Shown here in pieces: positions 25,148-37,113 of a stretch of DNA of 64,000 nt. Numbering within the stretch: the stretch's first letter is position 1; every line of letters begins with the position of its first letter. Source of the DNA: Billgrantia lactosivorans (GTDB taxonomy: Bacteria; Pseudomonadota; Gammaproteobacteria; Pseudomonadales; Halomonadaceae); assembly GCF_003254665.1 (NCBI RefSeq), contig NZ_QHGY01000012.1, forward strand, positions 1 through 64,000, given 5' to 3'. A program made the translations under genes and the position numbers. The notes under the pieces were generated by a model, which ran no database searches, was not told the origin of the DNA, and saw only the letters and a list, made by a program, of their open reading frames with translations.

Positions 25148-26410
25148 TCAGAGCCTGCTGGGAGCTTCCTTTTTTCGGTCCTTGTTCAGGATCCAAGTTA
25201 TTCTTAATAACATGACCAATACCGGAAGACTGCCGATTGCGAAAATGACTCTCTCATGTGCCTTATCGGCGAGCAGCCCGACTGCCATGGCCCCTAGGGC
25301 CGGGAGGCCGCGGAAGATCATCGTGTAGAGCGACAGCACCTTACCTCTGACTGTGTCTGGCACCTGTGTTTGCAGGACGACCTGAGTACAGATTCCATTG
25401 GCGAGAATGGCTCCCGATAAAAGCATAAGAGAGGTCAGAGCTGCCCAAAGGGCATTGCTGAGCAGAAAGAGTACGCACCCCACTACCGCCACCAGGCCGA
25501 AACCCATGGTTAGCATCAGAGGACGACCTCTTGTCAGCAGTACTGATGTTACCAACGCACCGAGCGTCGCCCCGAACCCTTGAGCTGATGTCATCAGCGA
25601 GAAGGCTGTTGCCCTTTCGGCCTCGCTGACCGCCAGATGGACGGCGAAAGCCGGTAGCAACTCGAAAATTGGCCGGTAGCATAGCGCCAGGAGTGCGAAG
25701 AACAATAAGAGAAGCTTATGCTGACTTGTCAGGCCATTGCGGACCGCCGACCAAGACGAACCTTGGTGCTGACCGATAGTCGGGTTGGCTGGAGCATCGT
25801 TATCTGTCCCTTTTTCTGTGGCTTCCTGACAGGCAAGCCGTGACAGTATCAGTGCGAAGAGCAGGTAGCTGATAGCGTTGAATATAAAGACCGACCAGAG
25901 TGTCCCCAACGTTAAGGCTAGGCCAGCTGCTGCCGGCCCCAACATCCGCGCAAGGTTGAACACCATAGAGTTGATCGCCACCGCCCCTGGTATATCTCCT
26001 TTGGGAACGATGCTGCTGACGACGACCATGCGTGTCGGGTGGTCGAAGCCATTGAGGGTTCCAGTCAACCCTGCCACTACAAGCAAGAAAGCCGGGCTGA
26101 CAAGCCCGGCCACCGTTGCCAGTAACATCATGCAGGGGGGCAGGATCGACAAAAGCTGTAGCCGAAGTGCTAGGCGTAATCGGTGCTTACGGTCAATCAA
26201 TGTGCCTGCAAAGGGAGCCACGATGACCGACGGCAGCAGGTCGGCCATTGCCATTAATCCCAGCATGAAGCTGGATTGTGTGGTATCCCAGGCTAGCCAT
26301 AGCAATACAACGCGCTGTGCCCAGGTGCCAACAGCCGAAGCCGCATTTCCCGCGAGGTATACACGAAGGCGGGCGTTGATCAGCGGTGAGGCGGCTTTCG
26401 GCAAACGCAA
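25148..26410 (-). CDS. MFS transporter (enterobactin-exporter-like group)
   Basis: A 420-residue polytopic protein with about 12 helices, of the MFS group that includes EntS. Family features are WAQRVVLLWLAWDTTQSSFMLG in helix 1 and the loop APFAGTLIDRKHRLRLALRL after helix 2. The substrate is unknown. It is two bases from the RraA-family gene and probably the last gene of that short operon. The gene is less GC-rich than its neighbours. Confidence 0.85.
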   Translation of the reverse strand: MRLPKAASPLINARLRVYLAGNAASAVGTWAQRVVLLWLAWDTTQSSFMLGLMAMADLLPSVIVAPFAGTLIDRKHRLRLALRLQLLSILPPCMMLLATVAGLVSPAFLLVVAGLTGTLNGFDHPTRMVVVSSIVPKGDIPGAVAINSMVFNLARMLGPAAAGLALTLGTLWSVFIFNAISYLLFALILSRLACQEATEKGTDNDAPANPTIGQHQGSSWSAVRNGLTSQHKLLLLFFALLALCYRPIFELLPAFAVHLAVSEAERATAFSLMTSAQGFGATLGALVTSVLLTRGRPLMLTMGFGLVAVVGCVLFLLSNALWAALTSLMLLSGAILANGICTQVVLQTQVPDTVRGKVLSLYTMIFRGLPALGAMAVGLLADKAHERVIFAIGSLPVLVMLLRITWILNKDRKKEAPSRL

Positions 26411-26412
26411 TC

Positions 26413-27093
26413 TCAGCCCCTCGACATGCTGCAGCCAGTGGCCTGCAGAGCCTTGTCGACCCAGGAGCGGTCATTCTTGCCGGCATGGATGGCCGCCATC
26501 TGATTCTCTTCCGCTGCGTGCTTTGCTTGCGCCGCCTCGAGCACTGTTGCGGCATCGTCGAAGGGGACTGCAATCAAGCCATCACTGTCGCCGAGGATCA
26601 GATCGCCAGGCTCGATGACCATGCCTCCCAGGCTAATCGGTGTGTTAACTTCGCCGGGACCGTTCTTGTAAGGCCCACGATGGGTCACGCCAGCGGCGAA
26701 GGTAGGCAGGTTAGTCTCGCGAAAACCGTCCAGGTCGCGAATCGCACCGTTGAGTACGAACCCCGCCACCCCTTTCTTTACCGCGTATGCGAGCATCAAC
26801 TCACCCATCAACGCATTGGTGGTGTCTCCTCCGGCATCGCAGACGATGACGTCACCAGGCGCTGCCATGTCGATTGCCTTGTGCAGCATCAGGTTATCTC
26901 CAGGGCGTGTGCGGACCGTGAGTGCGACACCGGCCAGGTTACCATCGCGGTGCATGGGGCGCAGGCTTGAGCCGCCGGCAAATACCCGGGACATGCTGTC
27001 GCTGACCACCGCCACAGGCAGTTCCGAGAAGGCTTTAACGAGCTCGTCGTCAACACGACGCTTGCGCTGAAGAATTCTATTTCCGACTGTCAT
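26413..27093 (-). CDS. RraA family protein (4-hydroxy-4-methyl-2-oxoglutarate / 4-carboxy-4-hydroxy-2-oxoadipate aldolase-like)
   Basis: A 226-residue protein of the RraA/HMG-aldolase fold. The active-site elements of the aldolase group are visible: GDVIVCDAGGDTTNALMGEL (about residues 80-99) and VLNGAIRDLDGFRE, with Arg and Asp in place to bind pyruvate and metal. True RNase E regulators lack this arrangement. The aldolase splits 2-oxo-4-hydroxy acids to pyruvate, which fits the catabolic neighbourhood. A role as an oxaloacetate decarboxylase is equally possible. Confidence 0.8.
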   Translation of the reverse strand: MTVGNRILQRKRRVDDELVKAFSELPVAVVSDSMSRVFAGGSSLRPMHRDGNLAGVALTVRTRPGDNLMLHKAIDMAAPGDVIVCDAGGDTTNALMGELMLAYAVKKGVAGFVLNGAIRDLDGFRETNLPTFAAGVTHRGPYKNGPGEVNTPISLGGMVIEPGDLILGDSDGLIAVPFDDAATVLEAAQAKHAAEENQMAAIHAGKNDRSWVDKALQATGCSMSRG

Positions 27094-27137
27094 TGCATCA
27101 CTCCGTCGAAGGGCTGAAAGTTAGGAGATGGGTTTTC

Positions 27138-28130
27138 TCAGGTTATGGTCGCTGTTACCGGTGCATTGGCCAGGCGCGCTTTCGGTAGGGAGTTGCCGGC
27201 GAGGAAGTCGATGATGCCCTTGACCGCCAGCTCGCCGACGCGGGTGCCTGCCTCTGCGGTAACGCCGGCGATATGCGGCGTGAGGACGACTCGCTCAGAG
27301 GCGGCCAACGAACTCACGTCTGAAGGGGGCTCCTGCTCAAAGGTATCGAGCCCCGCGCCCGCGAGGTGACCGCTTTCCAGAGCGCATAGCAGCGCGGCCT
27401 CGTCGATCAGGCCACCCCGGGAGGTATTGACGACGTAGCTATCGGCCGGCATCAAGGCAAGGGTCTCGGCGTTGAGCAGATGAGCGTTCTCCTTGGTCAG
27501 CGGACAATGCAGGCTGACGATGTCCGATTGGCTGAGCAGTTCCTCGAGTTGCTCGACGCGGCGGGCGCCCATGGCCTCGATGGCCTCGGCCGGGGCGTAA
27601 GGGTCGTAGACCATCACATTCAGCCCCATGCCTTTTACTATCTGCGCCACGGCTGCAGCGATGGCGCCGCCACCGACCAACCCAAGGCGCATACCCGACA
27701 ATTCCCGACCGAGGAACCCTGCCTTCTCCCAGCGACCTGCGCGCATGCTCTTATCCAGAGGCAGCAGGCGCTTGACAGTGGCAAAGATCAGGGCGACAGC
27801 ATGCTCGGCGACCGAGACGGCATTGCCGCCAGTGGCACGGATCACTTGGATACCATGTCGGGTTGCCGCCTCGACGTCGATATTGTCGACGCCCGCGCCG
27901 TGTTTGGAGATCACGCGTAAAGATTTTCCAGCCGCGACAGCACCTGCACCAAACTTCCCCATTCGCGATACGACGCCGACCGGGTCGTGTTGCACAATGA
28001 ATTCCACCAGCATTTCTTCGGACGGATAGGGTGGGGTGTGAACTAAAGTATAACCAGCGGTTTCGGCCATTTCCCTCGCTGTGGTTACGAGGTCAGGGCC
28101 TGTTATCAGAATCGTCGGTTGCGCTGCCAA
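27138..28130 (-). CDS. D-2-hydroxyacid dehydrogenase (NAD-binding, phosphoglycerate dehydrogenase-like)
   Basis: A 330-residue dehydrogenase of the D-isomer-specific 2-hydroxyacid family. The NAD site is RLGLVGGGAIAAAVAQIVKG at about 145-165, though the usual GxGxxG is GGGAIAA here. The catalytic Arg is in VNTSRGGLID, the Glu in FEQEPP, and the His in LTPHIAGVT. It interconverts a 2-hydroxy and a 2-oxo acid. It heads the short operon with the RraA-type aldolase and MFS genes and diverges from the LysR gene. Confidence 0.87.
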   Translation of the reverse strand: MAAQPTILITGPDLVTTAREMAETAGYTLVHTPPYPSEEMLVEFIVQHDPVGVVSRMGKFGAGAVAAGKSLRVISKHGAGVDNIDVEAATRHGIQVIRATGGNAVSVAEHAVALIFATVKRLLPLDKSMRAGRWEKAGFLGRELSGMRLGLVGGGAIAAAVAQIVKGMGLNVMVYDPYAPAEAIEAMGARRVEQLEELLSQSDIVSLHCPLTKENAHLLNAETLALMPADSYVVNTSRGGLIDEAALLCALESGHLAGAGLDTFEQEPPSDVSSLAASERVVLTPHIAGVTAEAGTRVGELAVKGIIDFLAGNSLPKARLANAPVTATIT

Positions 28131-28292
28131 ATCGGTTCCTCCCTATTGTGGCGAGGGCAGCCGGACCCGGATCGGTGTAGCGTCACAGGGCGGCTGCTTT
28201 TCGTGTTCTTCTCAGGATACAGGTAGATTTGGTTTACAAAAGCGAATAAAATTTTGCATTAAGTGAAGAATATCTTAATTTGGAGCAGGCTC

Positions 28293-29198
28293 ATGGATAC
28301 CCGCCAACTTCGTACCTTCGTGGCGATCGCGGAAAATGGCACGTTTGCGAGAGCAGCCTCTGTCGTGAATTTGACGCCTTCCGCAGTCAGCCAACAGATC
28401 TATGCGCTTGAGCAGGAACTCGATACCAAGCTGTTCAATCGTGACTCGAGACCACCCAGCCTCAACCTTCAGGGTCTAAAAATGCTGGAAACGGCTAAAC
28501 AGATTCTGGCCCTGGTGGACGAAACCCGAGGTGTTCTGTCCGGGAAACAGATGACCGGCACTCTTAATGTAGGCTCGGTGCGCACCAGTACGATCGGTTT
28601 ACTCCCACGTGCTATCGTCGCGCTACGCCAGGAATTCCCCGAATTGAGTGTAAACCTGCGTGTTGGCATGTCTTCAATGCTAATCAGTGACGTCAATGCA
28701 GACCGACTGGATCTGGCCATTGTAGCTGAGCACGCTGGTGTCTCTCGGAACCTACTTTGGTCCCCATTCATACGGGAGCCGCTGATGGTGATTGCTCCTC
28801 CCGGCACCCCTTGGATGCCGGCCAAGGAGTTACTCGAAGCGTTACCCTTCGTGCGGTTCGGCAGCGACGTCCCATTGGGGGCACTGATCAATAACGAACT
28901 CGCGCGCTTAGGCATTACAGTTCAGGACATTGCAGAGATAGACACGGTGCCAGCCATTGTGGAATGTGTTGCAGCCGGCCTGGGGGTTAGCATCGTGCCG
29001 GATATTGCTGTGCGAGAAAATGGCCGCGACATGTTGAAACTGCCTTTTGGCGAACCTCAAGTCTTCAGGAAAATCGGCATGATTCATCGCGCCGGTTCTC
29101 CTAAAGCAGAACTGTTTGTCACGCTACACAACAAGCTCGCAGAAATGGCGGGAGAGTTTGGTGTTTACCGAGAAGGGGGAGCAGCAGAAGGTTCGTAG
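28293..29198 (+). CDS. LysR family transcriptional regulator
   Basis: A 301-residue LysR protein: an N-terminal winged helix-turn-helix (RQLRTFVAIAENGTFARAAS, then LTPSAVSQQIYALEQEL) and a periplasmic-binding-like effector domain from about residue 90. The start at 28293 follows GGAG. It diverges from the hydroxyacid dehydrogenase gene with 162 bases between, so it most likely controls that operon in response to its substrate. Confidence 0.9.
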   Translation: MDTRQLRTFVAIAENGTFARAASVVNLTPSAVSQQIYALEQELDTKLFNRDSRPPSLNLQGLKMLETAKQILALVDETRGVLSGKQMTGTLNVGSVRTSTIGLLPRAIVALRQEFPELSVNLRVGMSSMLISDVNADRLDLAIVAEHAGVSRNLLWSPFIREPLMVIAPPGTPWMPAKELLEALPFVRFGSDVPLGALINNELARLGITVQDIAEIDTVPAIVECVAAGLGVSIVPDIAVRENGRDMLKLPFGEPQVFRKIGMIHRAGSPKAELFVTLHNKLAEMAGEFGVYREGGAAEGS

Positions 29199-29394
29199 GT
29201 ATATTTCGTGTGCGCAATTCTTGCTCAATGGCATGACTTGATAGTAACGGTTTGGCGTTCGGTGTTGTTGTTTATTTGTTTAAAAAATAACTTTCACTAT
29301 GTCTGCCTTGATTTTTGTGGTCGGCTAAATACTGTCACACATTCCTAGGTTGTAAGCCGCCGTGCCACATTAGCCTGTGCAGCTCAGAAGGGGG

Positions 29395-29632
29395 GCACTT
29401 CTGGCTTGTAGACCGGCGAGGCGACGACGAGCTGGCCCTTGACGGTCGCCGACGAAGCCGTTGGCGTTGGAGAAGGGGGGCGTAGAGGTCAGGGCATAGA
29501 GCTTCTACGCTTGCTCGGCTAGCTGCGACGTGTTCGGGTCGCTTGGAAGAATTGCTACCTGGGCGGGGCCTTCCGCCGTTTCCACCCGGGCGGCGACGCC
29601 GGAGTAGGGCACCGGGTCGGTGCGGCGAGCGA
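29395..29632 (-). pseudogene. nirD remnant
   Basis: The minus strand still encodes pieces of NirD in shifting frames: VPYSGVAARVETAEGPAQVA corresponds to VPFSGVAAWVETPQGPAQVA of the intact NirD at 40882-41256. At base level the two stretches align through most of 240 bases (shared blocks such as CGGCGAGGCGACGACG), with several indels and in-frame stops. No ribosome site or complete frame survives. It is a decayed second nirD. Confidence 0.8.
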
Positions 29633-29907
29633 GATGAAGTGGGCGGCACGCTGGGCGCCGCATTTCCTTATGCGGGTAGTAAGTTGGCCGAACTGGTTGG
29701 ACAGGCCTGGCAGTTCCTGTGCCACCTGGCCAAGGTCGGAAAATCGCACCCGTGGGTACGTGAGCACATGAATCCGGGACAGATCGGTTTTTCACTGACT
29801 ATAGCGAGAGTCGCGGTATTCTGTTCTTGACCTAAGCTTGGATATGCCAGTGTGGGTTTTTACGGGCTCCCACTCCCTAATGCTGGCCACGTCGTCAAGG
29901 AGCGCTT
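29633..29907. other. gap between the nirD remnant and the next gene
   Basis: Open frames here are short and unconvincing. The minus-strand text upstream of the nirD relic does not read as nirB, so the relic is isolated. The end of the gap carries an AAGGAG ribosome site for the next gene. Confidence 0.4.
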
Positions 29908-31125
29908 ATGCCCAAGGTTCGGCACGAGGTCTACACCAAGGAACCCGCAGCGGAAGGGGGCCGGACGGTCAATGCATGTCGAAAGGTGGTGGGCCTGGTT
30001 CCCGCCCCGGAGATGCCCGCTGAGATGGCCAAAAAGGTGATCGACCAGTTACCCGAACTTCTGGCCAACTACGTGGATGACCGGTTGAGCTGGGAGGTGC
30101 TACTGATTGTCGATCCGTTGGTCGGCGCTGCAGAGGCTTCCACCGATATCATCGGTAGTATTCTCGAGTACAAGCAGCATCGGCAATGGGACTACGCGAT
30201 CTGTATTACCGATCTGCCGATCCACAAGCATGGGCGCTTCGTGATCGCGGAAACCAGCACGGTGCATGGCGTGGCGATGATCTCATTGCCTGCTTTCGGC
30301 ATTACCTCGATACCCCGTCGCCTGAGCGAAGCGATTCTGCAACTGGTCAACGAATTGCATCATGGCAGTTCGGAAGAGGACCGTGCCCGCCAAGAGCAGC
30401 GTACCGAGCGATCCCGTAAAGTCCATGAGAGCCTGCGTGGCAAAGGTGCCTGGCAACTAGTGGGTAGGCACCTCTACGAGAAACTGTTCCCGATACGACG
30501 GGTAACACTATCGGGCGAGGGAGAGTCCTTCGACGTACGCTTCATTGCCGATTCATGGCTCAACGGGAACCTTCGCATCCTGGCCGGCATGGTGCGCGCC
30601 AACCGACCCTGGACCATCTTTCCTTCTTTCAAGGGCGTCATCGCCGTCGCGTTCGCGACCGGCGCCTATGGCCTGGTGTTTCCCACCCTTTGGCAGCTCA
30701 GCAACAATTATGGCTGGCCACGCCTTGTTCTGCTGATGGGCGTCGCCATGGTGGCCATGATCGCCTGGATCATTCTTGCCCACGCTCTTTGGGAATCGAT
30801 AAGAAACGCCCCATCGCCACACCTGGTTCGCCTCTATAATACGGTCACTGTACTCACGCTAAGCGCAGGGGTCATATTTTATTATACGATCCTGCTTGGC
30901 CTATTCTGTTTCGCAGTTCTCGTTTTCATTCCGGCCAACATGCTGGAAGCGCAACTCGGCCACGCGGCCAGCCTTTTCGATTACACGGCCCTTGCCTGGC
31001 TGGCGACTTCGGTTGCCACTATCGCTGGAGCCCTGGGGGCTGGATTGGAAGATGAAGAAACCGTCAGAAACGCGACCTATGGCTACCGACAGCAACGCCG
31101 CAACCAGGAAGTGAATCAGCGGTGA
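29908..31125 (+). CDS. membrane protein of unknown function with N-terminal cytoplasmic domain
   Basis: A 405-residue protein. Residues 1-240 are soluble and mixed alpha/beta, starting MPKVRHEVYTKEPAAEGGRT. From about residue 245 there are four or five hydrophobic helices (VIAVAFATGAYGLVFPTLW, LVLLMGVAMVAMIAWIILA, VLTLSAGVIFYYTILLGLF and a last one near 365-385). The C terminus is charged (YGYRQQRRNQEVNQR). I do not recognise a named family. AAGGAG precedes the ATG. It stands alone between two relic-containing gaps. Confidence 0.7.
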   Translation: MPKVRHEVYTKEPAAEGGRTVNACRKVVGLVPAPEMPAEMAKKVIDQLPELLANYVDDRLSWEVLLIVDPLVGAAEASTDIIGSILEYKQHRQWDYAICITDLPIHKHGRFVIAETSTVHGVAMISLPAFGITSIPRRLSEAILQLVNELHHGSSEEDRARQEQRTERSRKVHESLRGKGAWQLVGRHLYEKLFPIRRVTLSGEGESFDVRFIADSWLNGNLRILAGMVRANRPWTIFPSFKGVIAVAFATGAYGLVFPTLWQLSNNYGWPRLVLLMGVAMVAMIAWIILAHALWESIRNAPSPHLVRLYNTVTVLTLSAGVIFYYTILLGLFCFAVLVFIPANMLEAQLGHAASLFDYTALAWLATSVATIAGALGAGLEDEETVRNATYGYRQQRRNQEVNQR

Positions 31126-31297
31126 TGTGCGGCGAAAATTTTGTTTTGTGTAGGTAGGAATGCCGACTCAGCCTCTCAATTTCGCGGATGTTCACCATCG
31201 CCCCTCGACGGCAGCGACATAAAGCTTCGCGGGGCAGGTTGTACTTCCAGTACCGGCGGATGCTAGTGGAAGCACCGCCAAAAAACCGGCCGCTTAG

Positions 31298-31402
31298 AAA
31301 ACCGGGACAGACCTATTTCATACTCCGACTATCGTGATGCCTTTCCGCTATATTACAGCCTGACGGCCATTCACCAGCCGGAAAATAGATCTGTCCCGGT
31401 TT
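31298..31402. mobile_element. 105-base MITE-like inverted-repeat element
   Basis: The ends AAACCGGGACAGACCTATTT (31298-31317) and, on the other strand, the same text with one change (GACAGATC, 31383-31402) form a near-perfect 20-base inverted repeat. The 60-base centre has no coding potential. It resembles short palindromic elements mobilised by a transposase encoded elsewhere. It lies in the 440-base gap before the clpK-like gene; the rest of that gap shows only a CCCAG/CTGGG hairpin near 31475. Confidence 0.65.
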
Positions 31403-31565
31403 CACCGATGCCGCCTTGCTTTCGATCCACCTCGCGCTATACTGGATTTTAAGCTTCTCTCGGGCTCTGCCCCCTCCCAGGTTTTACTGGGCTCCGCCCC
31501 TTTTCTAAGGCTTTGCCGTTCCTATATGACTGTTGTAAGTCACACAACGGAACTGCGGAGGGAAC

Positions 31566-34310
<2,745 letters not shown>

Positions 34311-34346
34311 CGAAGCCACAGAGACGGCGGACAGGGGGCATGCCAT

Positions 34347-34907
34347 ATGTCCAGAGGAAAGCCCCCGAAAGGGGGCGGCGGTAGCAGGTCGCGCCGCATA
34401 GGTTCCGCACTCGCTGGACGGTTCCCGGAGACACGCTTTGCCTGGCCGAACATGTCCTACTACCAGCGCTTCGAGCAGATCGTGGCGATAATCCTCACGC
34501 TGCTGCTCAGTCTCGTGGTCGCAGTGGCTGTCGTCCATCTGACCTGGCGAATCGTCATGCTGATTGTGTTCGGGGTCGTCGATCCCGCCAACCAATCCGT
34601 CTTCCAGGTGGTCTTCGGCATGGTCATGACGTTACTGATTGCCTTGGAATTCAATCATTCCGTGCTGAGTATAGCCGAGCGTCAGAATAGTATCGTGCAG
34701 ATAAAGACCGTCCTGCTTATTGCGCTCCTCGCCCTGGTTCGAAAATTCATTATCCTGGATGCCACAAAGATCGACCCCATGACCCTGCTGGGGCTGAGCG
34801 CGGCGATTCTGGCTCTCGGCGCAATCTACTGGCTGGTGCGCGAGCAGGAGAGCAGGCAGAAGCGCGAAGGGGTGAAGAGGCTAGCGGGAGGGACGTTACG
34901 AGAGTGA
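34347..34907 (+). CDS. psiE: PsiE-like phosphate-starvation-inducible membrane protein
   Basis: A 186-residue membrane protein with a basic Gly-rich N terminus and four hydrophobic helices. FEQIVAIILTLLLSLVVAVA and FGMVMTLLIALEFNHSVLSI match PsiE proteins. A PsiE-like gene also accompanies ClpK in transmissible heat-resistance islands. It begins 36 bases after the clpK frame on the same strand. Its molecular role is unknown. Confidence 0.82.
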   Translation: MSRGKPPKGGGGSRSRRIGSALAGRFPETRFAWPNMSYYQRFEQIVAIILTLLLSLVVAVAVVHLTWRIVMLIVFGVVDPANQSVFQVVFGMVMTLLIALEFNHSVLSIAERQNSIVQIKTVLLIALLALVRKFIILDATKIDPMTLLGLSAAILALGAIYWLVREQESRQKREGVKRLAGGTLRE

Positions 34908-35031
34908 GGTGCGCACGAACCATGACGCTCGTGATGCTCAATGAGAGTCAACCCGGTTGGGTAGGCCTGTCGCACTCGACCGTCTCGCTGTATCTCGCTG
35001 CCTTGCAGCGGGAGCAAATGGAGAAAAGAGC

Positions 35032-36000
35032 GTGTTTACTCCGAATTCCATTCCCTATCAGCAACAACCTGGCTTTCAGCGAACTTACCTCCAAGGCCGC
35101 CTGAGCCTGGGGCTTTTCTCTCCCCTCGAAGCCTTTACTGGCGATATGCCGAGTATGCTCGACCAAGTAAGCTTGGCCGAACGTGCCGAAAAGCTGGGCT
35201 TCTCTGCCCTCTGGTTCCGCGACGTGCCGTTACGCGACCCCAGCTTCGGGGATTCGGGCCAGGTGTTCGATCCCTGGGTCTACTTGGGTTTTATGGCAGC
35301 ACACACCCGTTCGATAGCGCTGGGTACCGCGTCGGTCATCCTGCCAATCCGTAATCCCCTACACACTGCCAAGGCTGCAACGAGTGTCGATCAACTCAGT
35401 GGTGGCCGTCTGTTACTCGGCGTGGCTTCCGGTGACCGTCCGGTGGAGTTCCCGGCATTCGGTGTCGACCCGGAGCAACGCGGTAGTCTGTTCCGCGAAT
35501 ACCTCAACGTATTTCGCGAGGTTCAGCTCAGCAGTTTCGTGCCTTTGACCTGGTCCGGCGGCACGCTTCAGGGAGCCGATCTGATTCCCAAGCCAACCAC
35601 AGCGGAAATTCCATTCTTCGTGACCGGCCATAGCCGCCAGACGCTGGAGTGGATCGCCCGCTACAGTCATGGGTGGATCAGTTATCCGCGCCCCCCGAGG
35701 GCTCAGCAGGTGGTTGTCGAGAGCTGGCGAACGGCGGTTCGTGATGAATGTGGCGAGCTGTTCAAACCCTTTACTCAGTCACTTTACCTCGACCTGACAG
35801 ATAACCCGCAGACACCACCACGGCCGATCCACTTGGGGTATCAACTGGGACGGCATCACCTTATTGCGCTGCTTCACAGTTTGCAGGAGATCGGCGTTAA
35901 CCATGTGATCATCAACTTGAAATACGGCCGACGCCCCGCCGGTGAGGTCATTGAGGAAATCGGCCAATTCGTTTTACCTGACTTCGTCATGTCGCCATAA
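35032..36000 (+). CDS. LLM class (luciferase-like) flavin oxidoreductase
   Basis: A 322-residue TIM-barrel protein of the bacterial luciferase-like group, F420- or FMN-dependent. Signatures are AERAEKLGFSALWFRDVPL, GTASVILPIRNPLHTAKA and SGGRLLLGVASGDRPVEF. Such enzymes oxidise varied small molecules. A GTG at 35032 with a GGAG site fits the family N terminus; a longer frame from 34957 overlaps the leader and looks non-coding. The substrate is unknown. It converges with the CmcJ/NvfI gene. Confidence 0.82.
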   Translation: MFTPNSIPYQQQPGFQRTYLQGRLSLGLFSPLEAFTGDMPSMLDQVSLAERAEKLGFSALWFRDVPLRDPSFGDSGQVFDPWVYLGFMAAHTRSIALGTASVILPIRNPLHTAKAATSVDQLSGGRLLLGVASGDRPVEFPAFGVDPEQRGSLFREYLNVFREVQLSSFVPLTWSGGTLQGADLIPKPTTAEIPFFVTGHSRQTLEWIARYSHGWISYPRPPRAQQVVVESWRTAVRDECGELFKPFTQSLYLDLTDNPQTPPRPIHLGYQLGRHHLIALLHSLQEIGVNHVIINLKYGRRPAGEVIEEIGQFVLPDFVMSP

Positions 36001-36047
36001 GCCGGTAAAGTACCGTACGGAGGAGGCCCTCGCCAGGTGGTCAATAC

Positions 36048-36851
36048 CTAACCGAAGAAGGCTAGGGTGCGAACCTCGATACTTTCTCGCGGCGGGGCTC
36101 CTGGCGGCGTATGGGGGTCCTGGAAGGCGGTATGGGGGGTGAAGCGGGCTCGACCGTCGTGACGGGAGTCATATCCTTTGATCAGCAAGGCTTCGTCACG
36201 GCGCATGTCCGGAAAATAGTACCAGCGCTGGCGCGGATTGTAGGCCAGGTGATAGATCTCACCGACACGATCCGGGTAGACCAGGTCGGTGGCCAGCAGG
36301 TCATCGGGGTCGAGCGTCGATGCGTCCAGCAGGGCCAGCGGCGAACGCTTGACGGGCCCGTTTATCGGGCGCCAGAGGTTGATCTGAGCCACCGGCACCG
36401 TTGCCAGCGCGTCGGCCTGATCCCTGCCCAGCACTTCGCGGATACGCTCAGGGCCCGAGCGCTCGGTGTAGTCGTTATGCACACGGCTGGCCGGGCCGCG
36501 AATACCCCGTTGCTCGGCATCGCTACGCCGGGTGTGGTCGAAGATGACGACCCGGCTCGCGCCCGTCAGCTCCTTGATCAAGTCCTCGACCTCGGCATAG
36601 TAAATGTTTTCCACCGACGTATCGTCGTAAAGGTCGTCGACCACCGTATCCCGCCGATGAAGTTCGAACCCCTGCTTGTCCAGAGCAAGGCTGTCTACCA
36701 ACGGTCGGCCATTGTATATCGTGACTTCGCGCTCCTCCTGCTCGGCAAAGTAGTGTGGCTCGCTATCACCGGTCAGAGCCTCGGTATGCACATAGGGTTT
36801 CGCGTCGTGCTTGGCCAGGTAGGTGAGCGTCGTGGTGATGCTGGCGGGCAT
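36048..36851 (-). CDS. CmcJ/NvfI family oxidoreductase
   Basis: A 267-residue protein of the CmcJ/NvfI family, recognised by VVIFDHTRR, by RVHNDYTERSGPERIREVLG (metal-binding His and Asp) and by NLWRPINGPVKRSPLALLDA in the middle, and by RWYYFPDMRRDEALLIKGYD near the end. Family members take part in antibiotic and meroterpenoid biosynthesis as methoxylation or isomerisation partners, yet most bacterial ones are unstudied. The ATG at 36851 gives a normal start; one more ATG lies six codons upstream. Confidence 0.82.
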   Translation of the reverse strand: MPASITTTLTYLAKHDAKPYVHTEALTGDSEPHYFAEQEEREVTIYNGRPLVDSLALDKQGFELHRRDTVVDDLYDDTSVENIYYAEVEDLIKELTGASRVVIFDHTRRSDAEQRGIRGPASRVHNDYTERSGPERIREVLGRDQADALATVPVAQINLWRPINGPVKRSPLALLDASTLDPDDLLATDLVYPDRVGEIYHLAYNPRQRWYYFPDMRRDEALLIKGYDSRHDGRARFTPHTAFQDPHTPPGAPPRESIEVRTLAFFG

Positions 36852-37113
36852 GTCAGTCGTGCGCTGCAAGAAACACCTCCCGATCTGCTGAGCGCATCCA
36901 GGGTGGTTTTATCGTGGAGGCGCGAGAGCTTGTGTAGGATTCTTCACTACCAAGTGTAGACCATTAAACGGGAACTTTCCCTGCCTTGGACCTGTTCTTT
37001 GGTCAGATGTTACGTCGTGCCGCAATAGCGCACAGGGTCACCTTCGCGTAGTGAGCTATAGTGTTAATCGTGCTCCACTCAGTATTTTTTCAACCAGTTA
37101 ACATGAGGTCATT

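Noticed and set aside
29633..29830. Possible nirB end upstream of the nirD relic
   Set aside because: Neither strand gives the ISDPEKLKR type text of NirB there, so the relic stands without nirB.
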